A stretch of DNA of 64,000 bases from positions 186,001 through 250,000 of the forward strand of contig RHGM01000003.1 in the NCBI GenBank assembly GCA_003724185.1. Direction: 5' to 3'. The stretch's first letter is position 1, and each line of letters begins with the position of its first letter. This document shows, piece after piece, positions 1 through 8,075 of the stretch. The notes beneath the pieces are model-generated. The model searched no databases and was not told the DNA's origin. It saw only the letters and a program-made list of their open reading frames with translations. This stretch comes from Porphyrobacter sp. IPPAS B-1204 (lineage in GTDB: Bacteria; Pseudomonadota; Alphaproteobacteria; Sphingomonadales; Sphingomonadaceae). Position numbers and translations under genes: made by a program.

Positions 1-2277
1 CGCAGTGCGATCGGTCAGCAGCCCGCGCTGGTCCATGCCGATGATGGGCGCGAAGGTGAAATTGTTCACGAAGGTGCCGTTGTCCACGATGTCGGTATCA
101 GGCGAACCGTTCTTGAACCCGCGCCGCCACAGCTGCGACGTGAAATCGAGCCGGGTTGTCGCCCCCGGCGCAAGCGGGGTGTCAAACCGGTAGATGCGGT
201 GGCCGAAATCCTCGTCAAAGCTTGCCTGACGGGCGCCTGCGATATCGAGCCGCTTGTACTCCACCCCTTCATCGCCCTGCCGCACATGCAGTTCGGTGAT
301 CGGCACGCCGCTGTCGTTGCGCAGCATGTAATGCCCGGTCACGTCCATCCGCCGCTCAGCCGGATCGATCGCCACATCGAACTCCACATCGGTGACGACC
401 GGGCGCGGCAGATCGGCAAACTTCAGATATTTGCGTTCATACTCCGCCGTGCTGGCTTCGACTTCATCGACAGTTTCGTAGGTGTTGAGCACCTTGATGT
501 TGTGGTGGATCACCAGCCCCGTGCCGACCATGCCGGCAATCGCCGCGACCGCGATCCCGCCCGAGGCGAGGGTCACGCGCTGGCCGATGCCCTTCAGGCG
601 CGGCAGCACCGCAACCACCGTCCCGCGTGGCCACGCCCAGTGCGACACCACCAGCAGCAGGACGGCAAAGCACACCCAATAGGCCCGCGCAATCATCCCG
701 CCGACCCAGAACCGGCCCATCGCGTTCATGTCGGACAAGGGCTCACCCGGCCCGCCGCCGTAGCTGTAGAGCATGTTGGTGTAGCCAAGGTTCAGCAGGA
801 AGATGCGCGTCAGGAACCACACCAGAAACAGCCCCCAGCCGATATACTTGTTGGGGCTGAGCACCTGAAAGAACACCGCCAGCACCGCGATCAGCAAAAG
901 GTCGATGCTCTGCGGCACGACAAAGCCGACAAGATACAGGTCGATGTCGATGCTCGGCGCGCCCTTTAGCAGCTGGTAGACGATCCCCGCTGCCATCCCG
1001 GCCAGCGACATGGCCAGCAGCACGGCAAAGATCGCGAGGATCTTGGGCACGAACACCGCCCAAGCCGGCACCGGCGTGGCGGACAGGATCTCCCCGAACT
1101 TCACATCCCGCTCGCGCCAGACCAGCTCGCCGCCGTAGAACACGGCGACAATCATGCTGAACAGGAACATGTTGCCGGTGACGACTGTGATGACATCAGC
1201 CGTCAGCGGATAGGACGGCGTGCCGAAAACCGTTTCCGAAAAGGCCAAATTGAGCGCGATCAGCGTCAATGCCAGAAGCAGCAGTACGATCAGGCCGGGG
1301 CTTTTCAGCACCAGCAGCACCTCTGTCCTGAGGCGCACACGGAAGCTCGCCAGCACGTGGCCCAAGCCAAAGCTGCGGGTGACCGGCGCGGTCAGGGTTT
1401 GCGGGGCGACGGCGCCTGCCTTGGCGGTGCGCGCTGCCTGCTTGGCCAGCCGCCGCTGCCGCCAGCGCGACGGTGCGCGTTCCGTCATGCTGAAGCGGGC
1501 CCAGGCAAGGCCGAGGAACAGCGCCGACAGGCCCAGCACGAACACCCGGTTGAACAGCATATTGCCTTCAAGCGGGATCAGCTTCGTGTTCATGTCCGCC
1601 GCCGTCCAGTACCGCGACACCTCGCCAATCGCGCCCAGAGCCAGCGGTTCGTACCGGGCAAAGGTCTCCTGATAGGATGGATCGGCCGCCAGCACGGTGC
1701 CGATGGTGAGGTAGCCCATCACCAGCACCAGCACGCCGATATAACTCGCCAGCATCGACCGGGTGATCGTGGCGAGGCTGAACAACACCGCCGATGACAG
1801 GATGATGTTGGGGACAGCGATCACCAGAAACGGCCAGGCATAGGTGGCAAAGCCGCCCGGCCCCACTGTCTCGGGATCGACCCAGGGCATGGCCGCACCC
1901 AGCGCAATCCCCAGCGGCACGGCGATGTAGCCAAGCAGCGCGATCACCAGCCCGCCCAGAAAGCGCCCGGCGAGGAACTGCGTGCGCCCCACCGGTGTGG
2001 CGCGGATCATCGGACCGAACCCGGTCACATCGTCACGCACCACGGCGTTGGCGACAAAGGAGGTGATGACGAACAGATAAAAGGTCGCCAGCACGGCCAG
2101 CACGAAGGTGACAGCATAGGGCGAATTTTCATGCACCGATCCCGGCGTGCCAAAGCTGACATTGTCGCTGGCGGACAGGCCGAAACCGATCAGCAGGAAG
2201 ATCGCGACCGAGACCCAGAACACCGGGTTCTTGAGCTGGTAGCGGATTTCGAACGCGGCGAGGCTGGCGGTCAGCAT
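1..2277 (-). CDS. ABC transporter permease / M1 aminopeptidase-like fusion (3' end outside window)
   Basis: Leftward reading frame open from the ATG at 2277 to the window edge, so 759 residues are visible and the stop lies outside. The N-terminal part has repeated hydrophobic segments of an ABC-2 type permease (starting LTASLAAFEIRYQLKNPVFW). The last roughly 120 visible residues are soluble and look like the N-terminal beta domain of an M1 peptidase (FVNNFTFAPIIGMDQRG). This layout matches the known 'ABC permease/M1 family aminopeptidase' proteins of about 1200 residues; the zinc site HEXXH would lie beyond the edge and is not seen. The ATPase gene lies 14 bases upstream in the same direction, so the two form an exporter operon. 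The substrate cannot be told from sequence. Confidence 0.85.
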   Translation of the reverse strand, partial: MLTASLAAFEIRYQLKNPVFWVSVAIFLLIGFGLSASDNVSFGTPGSVHENSPYAVTFVLAVLATFYLFVITSFVANAVVRDDVTGFGPMIRATPVGRTQFLAGRFLGGLVIALLGYIAVPLGIALGAAMPWVDPETVGPGGFATYAWPFLVIAVPNIILSSAVLFSLATITRSMLASYIGVLVLVMGYLTIGTVLAADPSYQETFARYEPLALGAIGEVSRYWTAADMNTKLIPLEGNMLFNRVFVLGLSALFLGLAWARFSMTERAPSRWRQRRLAKQAARTAKAGAVAPQTLTAPVTRSFGLGHVLASFRVRLRTEVLLVLKSPGLIVLLLLALTLIALNLAFSETVFGTPSYPLTADVITVVTGNMFLFSMIVAVFYGGELVWRERDVKFGEILSATPVPAWAVFVPKILAIFAVLLAMSLAGMAAGIVYQLLKGAPSIDIDLYLVGFVVPQSIDLLLIAVLAVFFQVLSPNKYIGWGLFLVWFLTRIFLLNLGYTNMLYSYGGGPGEPLSDMNAMGRFWVGGMIARAYWVCFAVLLLVVSHWAWPRGTVVAVLPRLKGIGQRVTLASGGIAVAAIAGMVGTGLVIHHNIKVLNTYETVDEVEASTAEYERKYLKFADLPRPVVTDVEFDVAIDPAERRMDVTGHYMLRNDSGVPITELHVRQGDEGVEYKRLDIAGARQASFDEDFGHRIYRFDTPLAPGATTRLDFTSQLWRRGFKNGSPDTDIVDNGTFVNNFTFAPIIGMDQRGLLTDRTA

Positions 2278-2291
2278 GTCCGGGGCCTCCC

Positions 2292-3188
2292 TTACGCGGC
2301 TTGCGCGGCGGGGGCAGGAACGCGGCGGGTTTCGGCCAGCGTGGCGAAATACACGTCCTCCAGCCCGCCGCTGACCGGCGCAAAGCCTTCGGGCTGCGTG
2401 TCCGACAGGACATGCACCACGATGTCGCCTGCAAAGAAGCGGTGCGATATGACCTCGTGCGCGGCCTGCATCGCCGGAAGTTCGGTGTGCGGCACAGTGC
2501 GCTGCCACACGCGCCCTTGGGTCGAGGCGATCAGATCATGCGGCGCGCCTTCCAGCCGCACTTTGCCGCCCGCCAGAACCGCCATGCGCGGACACAGATC
2601 GGCGACATCATCAACGATGTGGGTGGACAGGATCACCACCACATTCTCGCCAATCCCCGCCAGCAGGTTCAGGAAACGGTTGCGTTCTTCAGGGTCGAGG
2701 CCCGCCGTGGGTTCATCGACGATGATCAGCTGCGGTTCGCCGATCAGCGCCTGCGCAATGCCGAAGCGCTGGCGCATCCCGCCCGAAAAGCCCGCAATCG
2801 CCTTGCCGCGCACGCTCCACAGGTTGGTCTGGTTCAGCAGGTGTTCGACCATCGCCTTGCGTTCGGCAGAATTGTTCACGCCCTTCAGCACCGCCATGTG
2901 ATCGAGCATCTGGTAAGCCGACACACGCGGATAGACGCCGAAGTCCTGCGGCAGATAGCCCAACGTGCGGCGCAGGCGGTCAGGCTCGGCCAGAACGTCG
3001 ATGTCGCCGAAACGGATCGTGCCCGCCGTGGGGGCCTGAAGCGTGGCGATGGTGCGCATCAGCGTCGATTTGCCCGCGCCGTTCGGCCCCAGCAGGCCGA
3101 ACATGCCCTTGGGGATGCTCAGGCTGACATTGTCCAGCGCATGGGTGCCGTTGGGATAGACATGGCTGACGCCGCTGAGTTCGAGCAT
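2292..3188 (-). CDS. ABC transporter ATP-binding protein
   Basis: 298-residue ATPase that would power the permease encoded just downstream. It has Walker A GPNGAGKST, signature FSGGMRQRFG, and Walker B LIIVDEP followed by TAGLDP, and a C-terminal extension of about 80 residues after the nucleotide-binding domain, common in ABC-2 exporters. I start at the ATG at 3188 (MLELSGVSHVYP), which has AGGGG upstream; the open frame runs further but that part looks non-coding. An inverted repeat sits about 20 bases before the start. Family assignment is firm; the transported substrate is unknown. Confidence 0.9.
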   Translation of the reverse strand: MLELSGVSHVYPNGTHALDNVSLSIPKGMFGLLGPNGAGKSTLMRTIATLQAPTAGTIRFGDIDVLAEPDRLRRTLGYLPQDFGVYPRVSAYQMLDHMAVLKGVNNSAERKAMVEHLLNQTNLWSVRGKAIAGFSGGMRQRFGIAQALIGEPQLIIVDEPTAGLDPEERNRFLNLLAGIGENVVVILSTHIVDDVADLCPRMAVLAGGKVRLEGAPHDLIASTQGRVWQRTVPHTELPAMQAAHEVISHRFFAGDIVVHVLSDTQPEGFAPVSGGLEDVYFATLAETRRVPAPAAQAA

Positions 3189-3207
3189 GATGGTCCCCTG
3201 TTTCAAT

Positions 3208-3229
3208 CCTTTGCATCCTATCGCAAAGG
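3208..3229. promoter_or_regulatory. Inverted repeat upstream of the ABC transporter genes
   Basis: CCTTTGC, eight bases, then GCAAAGG: a perfect 7-bp inverted repeat 20 bases upstream of the ABC ATPase start. Position and shape suit an operator or a leader hairpin. The binding protein is not known. Confidence 0.35.
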
Positions 3230-3330
3230 TGGCCGAGGGAAAGCCGTATTGATGGAGCAATTTGCGCCGTTGATCGGCTGCCATGCCGCTCGTCGGGCGC
3301 AGTTGGCGGCTTGACCTGCGTCAGATGTCG

Positions 3331-3783
3331 TCAGGCGAGCAGCTTGCGCGCACCCGGCCCTTGCGCGCCCAGCGTGTCGTCAGGGTTCCAGATGGCGCAA
3401 TGGGTGAGGCTGAGGCAGCCGCAGCCGATGCAGCCGTCCAGCCTGTCACGGGTCCGGGTGAGTTCGGCGATGCGTTCGTCCAGCCGCACACGGATCGCGG
3501 CGCTGATCGCCTCCCAGTCCTTGGCAGTGGGGGTGCGGCCATGCGGGAGCTTCCCCAGTTCAGCCGCGATTTCGGTGAGGGTCAGACCCAACCGCTGGGC
3601 GATCAGGATGAAACTGAGCCGCCGGATATCCGACCGCAGGAACCGCCGTTGGTTGCCGGCGGTGCGCACCGGTTCGATCAGGTTCTGGTCTTCGTAAAAG
3701 CGGACCGCCGAGACGCTCAGCCCCGTACGGCGGGCGACCTCACCGATGGTGAGCAGGTCGGACGGTTTGAGGCGCGGCGGCAT
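3331..3783 (-). CDS. soxR: Redox-sensing transcriptional activator SoxR
   Basis: 150-residue MerR-family activator that senses redox-cycling compounds through a [2Fe-2S] cluster. The N-terminal MerR helix-turn-helix is clear (LTIGEVARRTGLSVSAVRFYE, residues 11-31). The cluster ligands are C118, C121, C123 and C129 with spacing CX2CXCX5C, the SoxR signature that separates it from other MerR proteins. It is transcribed away from a glyoxalase-fold gene across a 116-base gap holding a recognisable SoxR box, so that neighbour is the likely direct target; no soxS is present, as is usual outside enteric bacteria. Confidence 0.95.
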   Translation of the reverse strand: MPPRLKPSDLLTIGEVARRTGLSVSAVRFYEDQNLIEPVRTAGNQRRFLRSDIRRLSFILIAQRLGLTLTEIAAELGKLPHGRTPTAKDWEAISAAIRVRLDERIAELTRTRDRLDGCIGCGCLSLTHCAIWNPDDTLGAQGPGARKLLA

Positions 3784-3801
3784 AAGTGCTCCGGAAATAG
3801 C

Positions 3802-3826
3802 TTGACCTCAAGTTAGGTTGAGATTG
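3802..3826 (+). promoter_or_regulatory. SoxR box in the soxR/VOC divergent promoter
   Basis: CCTCAAGTTAGGTTGAGA at 3806-3823 matches the known SoxR operator CCTCAAG-N4-CTTGAGG with two mismatches in the right arm. TTGACC at 3802 overlaps its left arm as a -35 element, as expected for MerR-type promoters where the operator sits in a long spacer. It lies about 75 bases before the VOC gene and 20 bases before soxR. Confidence 0.8.
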
Positions 3827-3899
3827 CACGATGGGCAAGTTCGTTGATTCGCGCCCTGCTTGGGGTCGCGTTTCAGCAACCTGCACGAAAGGACGCACC

Positions 3900-4286
3900 A
3901 TGCCGAACGGCCATCTGGAACACATCAACATCACCGTCAGCGACATCGACCGCAGCGCCGCCCTGCTGCGTGATCTGATGGGCTGGCACGACCGCTGGCG
4001 GGGGCCGTCGCAGCTTGGCGGAGAGACGATCCATGTCGGCGGGGAACAGGATTACATCGCGGTTTACACCAGAGGCGCTCCGGTCAGCCGCTTTGCCAAG
4101 GGGCAGCCGCTGAACCATGTCGGGCTGGTGGTCGATGATCTGGACGCTGCCGAAGCGGTGGTGAAGGCAGCCGGGCTGGAGCCTTTCAACCATGCCGATT
4201 ACGAACCGGGGCGCAGGTTCTATTTCTTCGACTGGGACGGGATCGAGTTCGAGATGGTGAGTTACGCCTCGAACAGCCCCGGCTGA
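3900..4286 (+). CDS. VOC (glyoxalase/bleomycin-resistance fold) family protein
   Basis: 128-residue protein of the vicinal oxygen chelate superfamily. Two beta-alpha-beta-beta-beta units are visible: the first begins LEHINITVSDIDRSAALLRD, the second LNHVGLVVDDLDAAEAVV, and the protein ends with the typical FYFFDWDGIEFEMVSY. The start at 3900 is chosen because GAAAGGA stands just upstream; the longer frame from 3831 would run over the promoter. Placed opposite soxR across a SoxR box, it is probably induced by redox-active compounds and may bind or detoxify one. The 3' end overlaps the SRAP gene on the other strand by 25 bases. Confidence 0.85.
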   Translation: MPNGHLEHINITVSDIDRSAALLRDLMGWHDRWRGPSQLGGETIHVGGEQDYIAVYTRGAPVSRFAKGQPLNHVGLVVDDLDAAEAVVKAAGLEPFNHADYEPGRRFYFFDWDGIEFEMVSYASNSPG

Positions 4287-4912
4287 TGCGGGGTCGGCGG
4301 CGGGGTGGCGCTCCTGGCCCACGGCTGATCGGTGCGTTTGATCGCCAGCGGCCCCGGCCAGCCCCGGCACAGCGCCAAGGCTGCGTCAGGCGCTCCGCCC
4401 GTCCATACCGCCTGATCCTCCGGCGCAAGCAACACCGGCATCCGTTCGTGCACCGGGGCGGCGTCGGTGCCTGCGCTGTCGGTCATCACCATCGCATAGC
4501 AATCGCCCCATTCCTCGGACTGGCGCCACACCCCGGCAGCGGCAAACAGCGGCGCGTCAGGTCGGCTCAGCCACGTCCGCGTCATCCGTCCCTTGGGGCC
4601 TTCAGCCTCGGCCCAGGCGGTCAGGGGGATCAGGCAGCGCTGCTGTGCAAAGGCATGGCGCCAGAAAAACGTCTCCAGCTTGTCGGTGCGGGCATTGTTG
4701 ACGGGTTTGGGCTTCAGCGGCTGGCCCTGCTTGCCCTTCAGCACCAGCGGAAAGCCCCAGGTCATCGCCCGCACCTGCCCCTCTACCACCACCAGTCCGG
4801 TGTAGCCGGGATAGACCTCCGCGGCAAAATTGGCCCCCTGCGCCGTCTCCACCGCAGCAAACCACGCCGCAACCTCGCTGACATTCTGCGTCATGCGGTA
4901 GAGGTTGCACAT
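4262..4912 (-). CDS. SRAP (HMCES/YedK, DUF159) family protein
   Basis: 216-residue SOS-response-associated protein family member, which in E. coli YedK and human HMCES forms a thiazolidine crosslink with abasic sites in single-stranded DNA. The start is fixed by the catalytic cysteine, which must be residue 2 after removal of Met: MCNLYRM. The other conserved residues are visible: N72-N73-A-R, E102 in the segment after RCLIP, and H155 in VHERMPV. The gene begins 4 bases after ubiA, suggesting co-transcription. The segment around E102 (LTAWAEAEG) differs from the usual GFYEW but aligns without gaps. Confidence 0.88.
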   Translation of the reverse strand: MCNLYRMTQNVSEVAAWFAAVETAQGANFAAEVYPGYTGLVVVEGQVRAMTWGFPLVLKGKQGQPLKPKPVNNARTDKLETFFWRHAFAQQRCLIPLTAWAEAEGPKGRMTRTWLSRPDAPLFAAAGVWRQSEEWGDCYAMVMTDSAGTDAAPVHERMPVLLAPEDQAVWTGGAPDAALALCRGWPGPLAIKRTDQPWARSATPPPTPHQPGLFEA

Positions 4913-4916
4913 GGGT

Positions 4917-5825
4917 TCAGGCGCCTGCGTTGCCGACCACAAAGCACGCCGCCGCCATCAGCGCGCCCGCCCAGCGGTTCGAACGGAAACGGGCGAGCGG
5001 ATTGGCCGGATCGTCGGCGTCCAGCGTCGCCACCTGCCACAGCAGATGGCCCGCCACCGGCAGAAGCGCCAGCAGCGCCAGTGGGTCGCCGCGATAGAGC
5101 CAGAAGCCCAGCACCCACAGACCAATCGCCGCGGCATAGAATCCCGCAATCCCCGCCTGCACCCGCGCACCCATAGCCAGCGCGGAAGACCGGATGCCGA
5201 CCATCGCATCATCCTCGCGGTCCTGCAGGGCATAGATCGTGTCGTAACCGATCACCCAGGCAATGCACCCGGCATAGAGGCAGGCGAGCACCTCCCAATT
5301 GTCCCACCTGAGCTGCGTCCAGCCGACCAGCAGACCCCAGTTGAACACCATCCCCAGCCACGCCTGCGGCCACCAGGTGATGCGCTTCATGAAGGGATAG
5401 GCGGCCACCAGCGCCAGACTGCCAAGCGCCACCGCCTGCGCTTCCAGCCGTAGTTGCAGCAGCACCACCAGCCCGATCAGACACAGCGCCAGCAGCCAGA
5501 GCCAAGCCAGCTTCTTGGACACCCGCCCGCTCGCCACCGGGCGCAGCGCAGTGCGGGCTACCTGCCGGTCAAGCTCGGCATCGACGATGTCGTTATAGAC
5601 GCACCCCGCCCCGCGCATCGCAATGGAGCCAAGCAGCAGCCAGCCGAGCAGCGCCAACTGAGGCCCCGCCCCCGCCAGCCACACGCCGAAGACACAGGGC
5701 CAGAACAGCAGCCACCAGCCGATCGGCCGGTCAAACCGCGCCAGCAATGCAAGATCGCGGGGAAGCTGCGGCAGTCGGGCGACCAGGCCGCGATGCTCGG
5801 AATCTGGGACGATCTGTTCGGTCAC
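4917..5825 (-). CDS. ubiA: 4-hydroxybenzoate polyprenyltransferase
   Basis: 302-residue inner-membrane prenyltransferase that attaches the polyprenyl tail to 4-hydroxybenzoate in ubiquinone synthesis. The first Asp-rich motif NDIVDAELD is at residues 78-86, and a second (YDTIYALQDREDD) follows; the rest is a series of hydrophobic helices typical of the UbiA family. The start is a GTG at 5825 with AGGGAGC upstream. It faces rsmE across 38 bases and is followed directly by the SRAP gene. Length is normal for bacterial UbiA. Confidence 0.93.
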   Translation of the reverse strand: MTEQIVPDSEHRGLVARLPQLPRDLALLARFDRPIGWWLLFWPCVFGVWLAGAGPQLALLGWLLLGSIAMRGAGCVYNDIVDAELDRQVARTALRPVASGRVSKKLAWLWLLALCLIGLVVLLQLRLEAQAVALGSLALVAAYPFMKRITWWPQAWLGMVFNWGLLVGWTQLRWDNWEVLACLYAGCIAWVIGYDTIYALQDREDDAMVGIRSSALAMGARVQAGIAGFYAAAIGLWVLGFWLYRGDPLALLALLPVAGHLLWQVATLDADDPANPLARFRSNRWAGALMAAACFVVGNAGA

Positions 5826-5863
5826 GCTTGCTCCCTAGCGCCGCTTCCGCCTAGTGCAAAGCC

Positions 5864-6607
5864 ATGCCTGCCACCCCCGCCTGGCCCCCGAAAAGCGCAC
5901 CGCGCCTGTTCGTGACGGAAGAATTGCGCGGCGGGGCGACGGTGAGGATCGAGGGCAATCCCGCGCACTACCTCGCCCGCGTCATGCGCGCCGCGCCCGG
6001 TGACATCGTGATTCTGTGCGACGATGCGACTGGCGAATGGGCGGCTCGGGTCAGCGACGTGGGCAAGCGCGACGTGGTGCTTGAAGTGGTGGAGAAGCTC
6101 CGCCCGCGCGAAGCCGTGCCCGATCTGTGGCTGTGCCCCGCGCTGCTCAAGAAAGACCGTTTCGACCTGATCCTCGAAAAGGCGACCGAACTCGGCACTG
6201 CCCGCATCCAGCCGTTGCTCACCCGCCGCTGCGTGGCCGACAAGCTCAACATGGAACGCGCCCGCGCCATCACCACCGAAGCGGCCGAACAATGCGCCCG
6301 CACCGCGCTGCCCGACCTCGCCGAGCCGGTGAAGCTCGATGCGCTGCTGGCGGGTTGGACGGAAGGCCGCGCCCTGTTCTTCGCTGACGAGAATGGCGGC
6401 GCGCCGGCGGCCGAGGCCTTCAAGGCCCATCAAGGCCCCACCGCCATCCTGACCGGCCCCGAAGGCGGGTTCGACGATGCAGAACGTGCCGCCATCCGCG
6501 CGCACCCTTGCGCCCGCCCCGTCACCCTCGGCCCGCGCATCCTGCGCGGCGAAACCGCCGCCATCGCCGCACTGGCGGTGTGGATGGGAGTCGCGGGGGA
6601 TTGGTAG
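5864..6607 (+). CDS. rsmE: 16S rRNA (uracil1498-N3)-methyltransferase
   Basis: 247-residue SPOUT-fold methyltransferase that modifies U1498 of 16S rRNA. The N-terminal PUA-like part (LFVTEELRGGATVRIEGNPAHYLARVMR) precedes the knotted domain with KKDRFDLILEKATELG, ILTGPEGGF and the C-terminal LGPRILRGETAAIAAL, the usual AdoMet-binding loop. It lies 87 bases upstream of gshA in the same direction. Confidence 0.95.
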   Translation: MPATPAWPPKSAPRLFVTEELRGGATVRIEGNPAHYLARVMRAAPGDIVILCDDATGEWAARVSDVGKRDVVLEVVEKLRPREAVPDLWLCPALLKKDRFDLILEKATELGTARIQPLLTRRCVADKLNMERARAITTEAAEQCARTALPDLAEPVKLDALLAGWTEGRALFFADENGGAPAAEAFKAHQGPTAILTGPEGGFDDAERAAIRAHPCARPVTLGPRILRGETAAIAALAVWMGVAGDW

Positions 6608-6694
6608 CGCGGCTTCCAGCCGACAAACACGTTTTGCGCTTCCCACGGGCAATTGGGTTTTCTAAGGCAACCGGCCAGAGAGGGCACCCCTGCG

Positions 6695-8065
6695 ATGAGC
6701 ACACGCGAAGCTTCCACTGCCGACGATCCGGTGATCGAAAGCCTCGACCAACTTGTCGCACCGATGGTGAAAGGCGAAAAGCCGCCCGCACGCTGGCGCA
6801 TCGGCACCGAGCACGAAAAGCTCGTCTACAAGCACAGCGATTTGCGCGCCCCATCCTATGACGAACCCTGCGGCATCCGCGATCTGCTTGGCGGGCTGGA
6901 GCAATTCGGCTGGGAGCCGGTGGAAGAAGGCGGGAATGTCATCGCGCTGAAGGGCGAGGATGGCGCTGTCAGCCTTGAACCGGCGGGCCAGCTGGAACTC
7001 TCCGGGGCGCCGCTTGAAAACCTGCATCAGACCTGCGCGGAAACCGGGCGGCATCTGGCTCAGGTCAAGGAGGTCGGCGAAAAGTGCGGCGTCGGCTATC
7101 TCGGCCTCGGTATGTGGCCCGACAAGACCCGCGAAGAACTGCCGATCATGCCCAAGGGACGATACGACATCATGCTCCGGCACATGCCGCGGGTGGGCAC
7201 GATGGGCCTCGACATGATGCTGCGGACCTGCACCATTCAGGTCAATCTCGACTACCAGTCGGAAGCTGACATGGTGAAGAAGTTCCGCGTCGGCCTTGCG
7301 CTGCAACCGCTGGCGACCGCGCTGTTCGCCAATTCGCCCTTTACCGAAGGCAAGCCCAACGGGTTTCTGTCGTATCGTTCGCATATCTGGTCAGACACCG
7401 ATCCGGCCCGCACCGGGATGCTGCCCTTCGTGTTCGAGGATGGCTTCGGCTATGAACGCTGGGCTAAGTATATGCTTGATGTGCCGATGTATTTCGTCTT
7501 CCGCGACGGCAAGTATATCGACGCGGCGGGGCTTTCCTTCCGCGATTTCCTCGATGGCAAGCTGTCGGTCCTGCCGGGCGAACGCCCGACGCAGAGCGAT
7601 TGGTGGGATCACCTCTCCACCGCCTTTCCCGAAGTGCGGTTGAAGAGCTTCCTCGAAATGCGCGGCGCCGATGGCGGGCCGTGGAACCGGATCTGCGCGC
7701 TGCCCGCCTTCTGGGTGGGGCTGCTGTACGATCAGGGCGCGCTCGATGCGGCGTGGGATCTGGTCAAGGTCTGGACCATGGAGGAGCGCGAGCGGCTGCG
7801 GAGCGAAGTGCCGCGCCTTGCCCTTGCCACCCGTTCGCCCGATGGCGGCACCTTGCAGGATCTGGGGCGCGAGGTGCTCAAGATCGCCCACGCAGGGCTG
7901 AAGGCGCGGGCGCGGCTTAACGCGTCAGGCGATAACGAGACGGGCTATCTTGAGACGCTCGACGAGATCGTGGCCAGCGGCAAGGTGCCCGCCCAGCGGT
8001 TGCTCGACGCGTACCACGGCGAATGGAACGGCGATATCACAAGGGTTTACGAACAGTCCTTCTGA
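6695..8065 (+). CDS. gshA: Glutamate-cysteine ligase
   Basis: 456-residue enzyme for the first step of glutathione synthesis, of the plant/alphaproteobacterial type (GCS2 family) and not the enterobacterial form. Visible landmarks are RIGTEHEKLVYK near the N terminus, EPAGQLELSGAPL, and MPKGRYDIMLRHMPRVG. I start at the ATG at 6695 (MSTREAST) with GAGAGGG upstream; the open frame extends to a TTG at 6653 that has little support. Length and motifs are complete. Confidence 0.95.
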   Translation: MSTREASTADDPVIESLDQLVAPMVKGEKPPARWRIGTEHEKLVYKHSDLRAPSYDEPCGIRDLLGGLEQFGWEPVEEGGNVIALKGEDGAVSLEPAGQLELSGAPLENLHQTCAETGRHLAQVKEVGEKCGVGYLGLGMWPDKTREELPIMPKGRYDIMLRHMPRVGTMGLDMMLRTCTIQVNLDYQSEADMVKKFRVGLALQPLATALFANSPFTEGKPNGFLSYRSHIWSDTDPARTGMLPFVFEDGFGYERWAKYMLDVPMYFVFRDGKYIDAAGLSFRDFLDGKLSVLPGERPTQSDWWDHLSTAFPEVRLKSFLEMRGADGGPWNRICALPAFWVGLLYDQGALDAAWDLVKVWTMEERERLRSEVPRLALATRSPDGGTLQDLGREVLKIAHAGLKARARLNASGDNETGYLETLDEIVASGKVPAQRLLDAYHGEWNGDITRVYEQSF

Positions 8066-8075
8066 CCGTTTCGCA

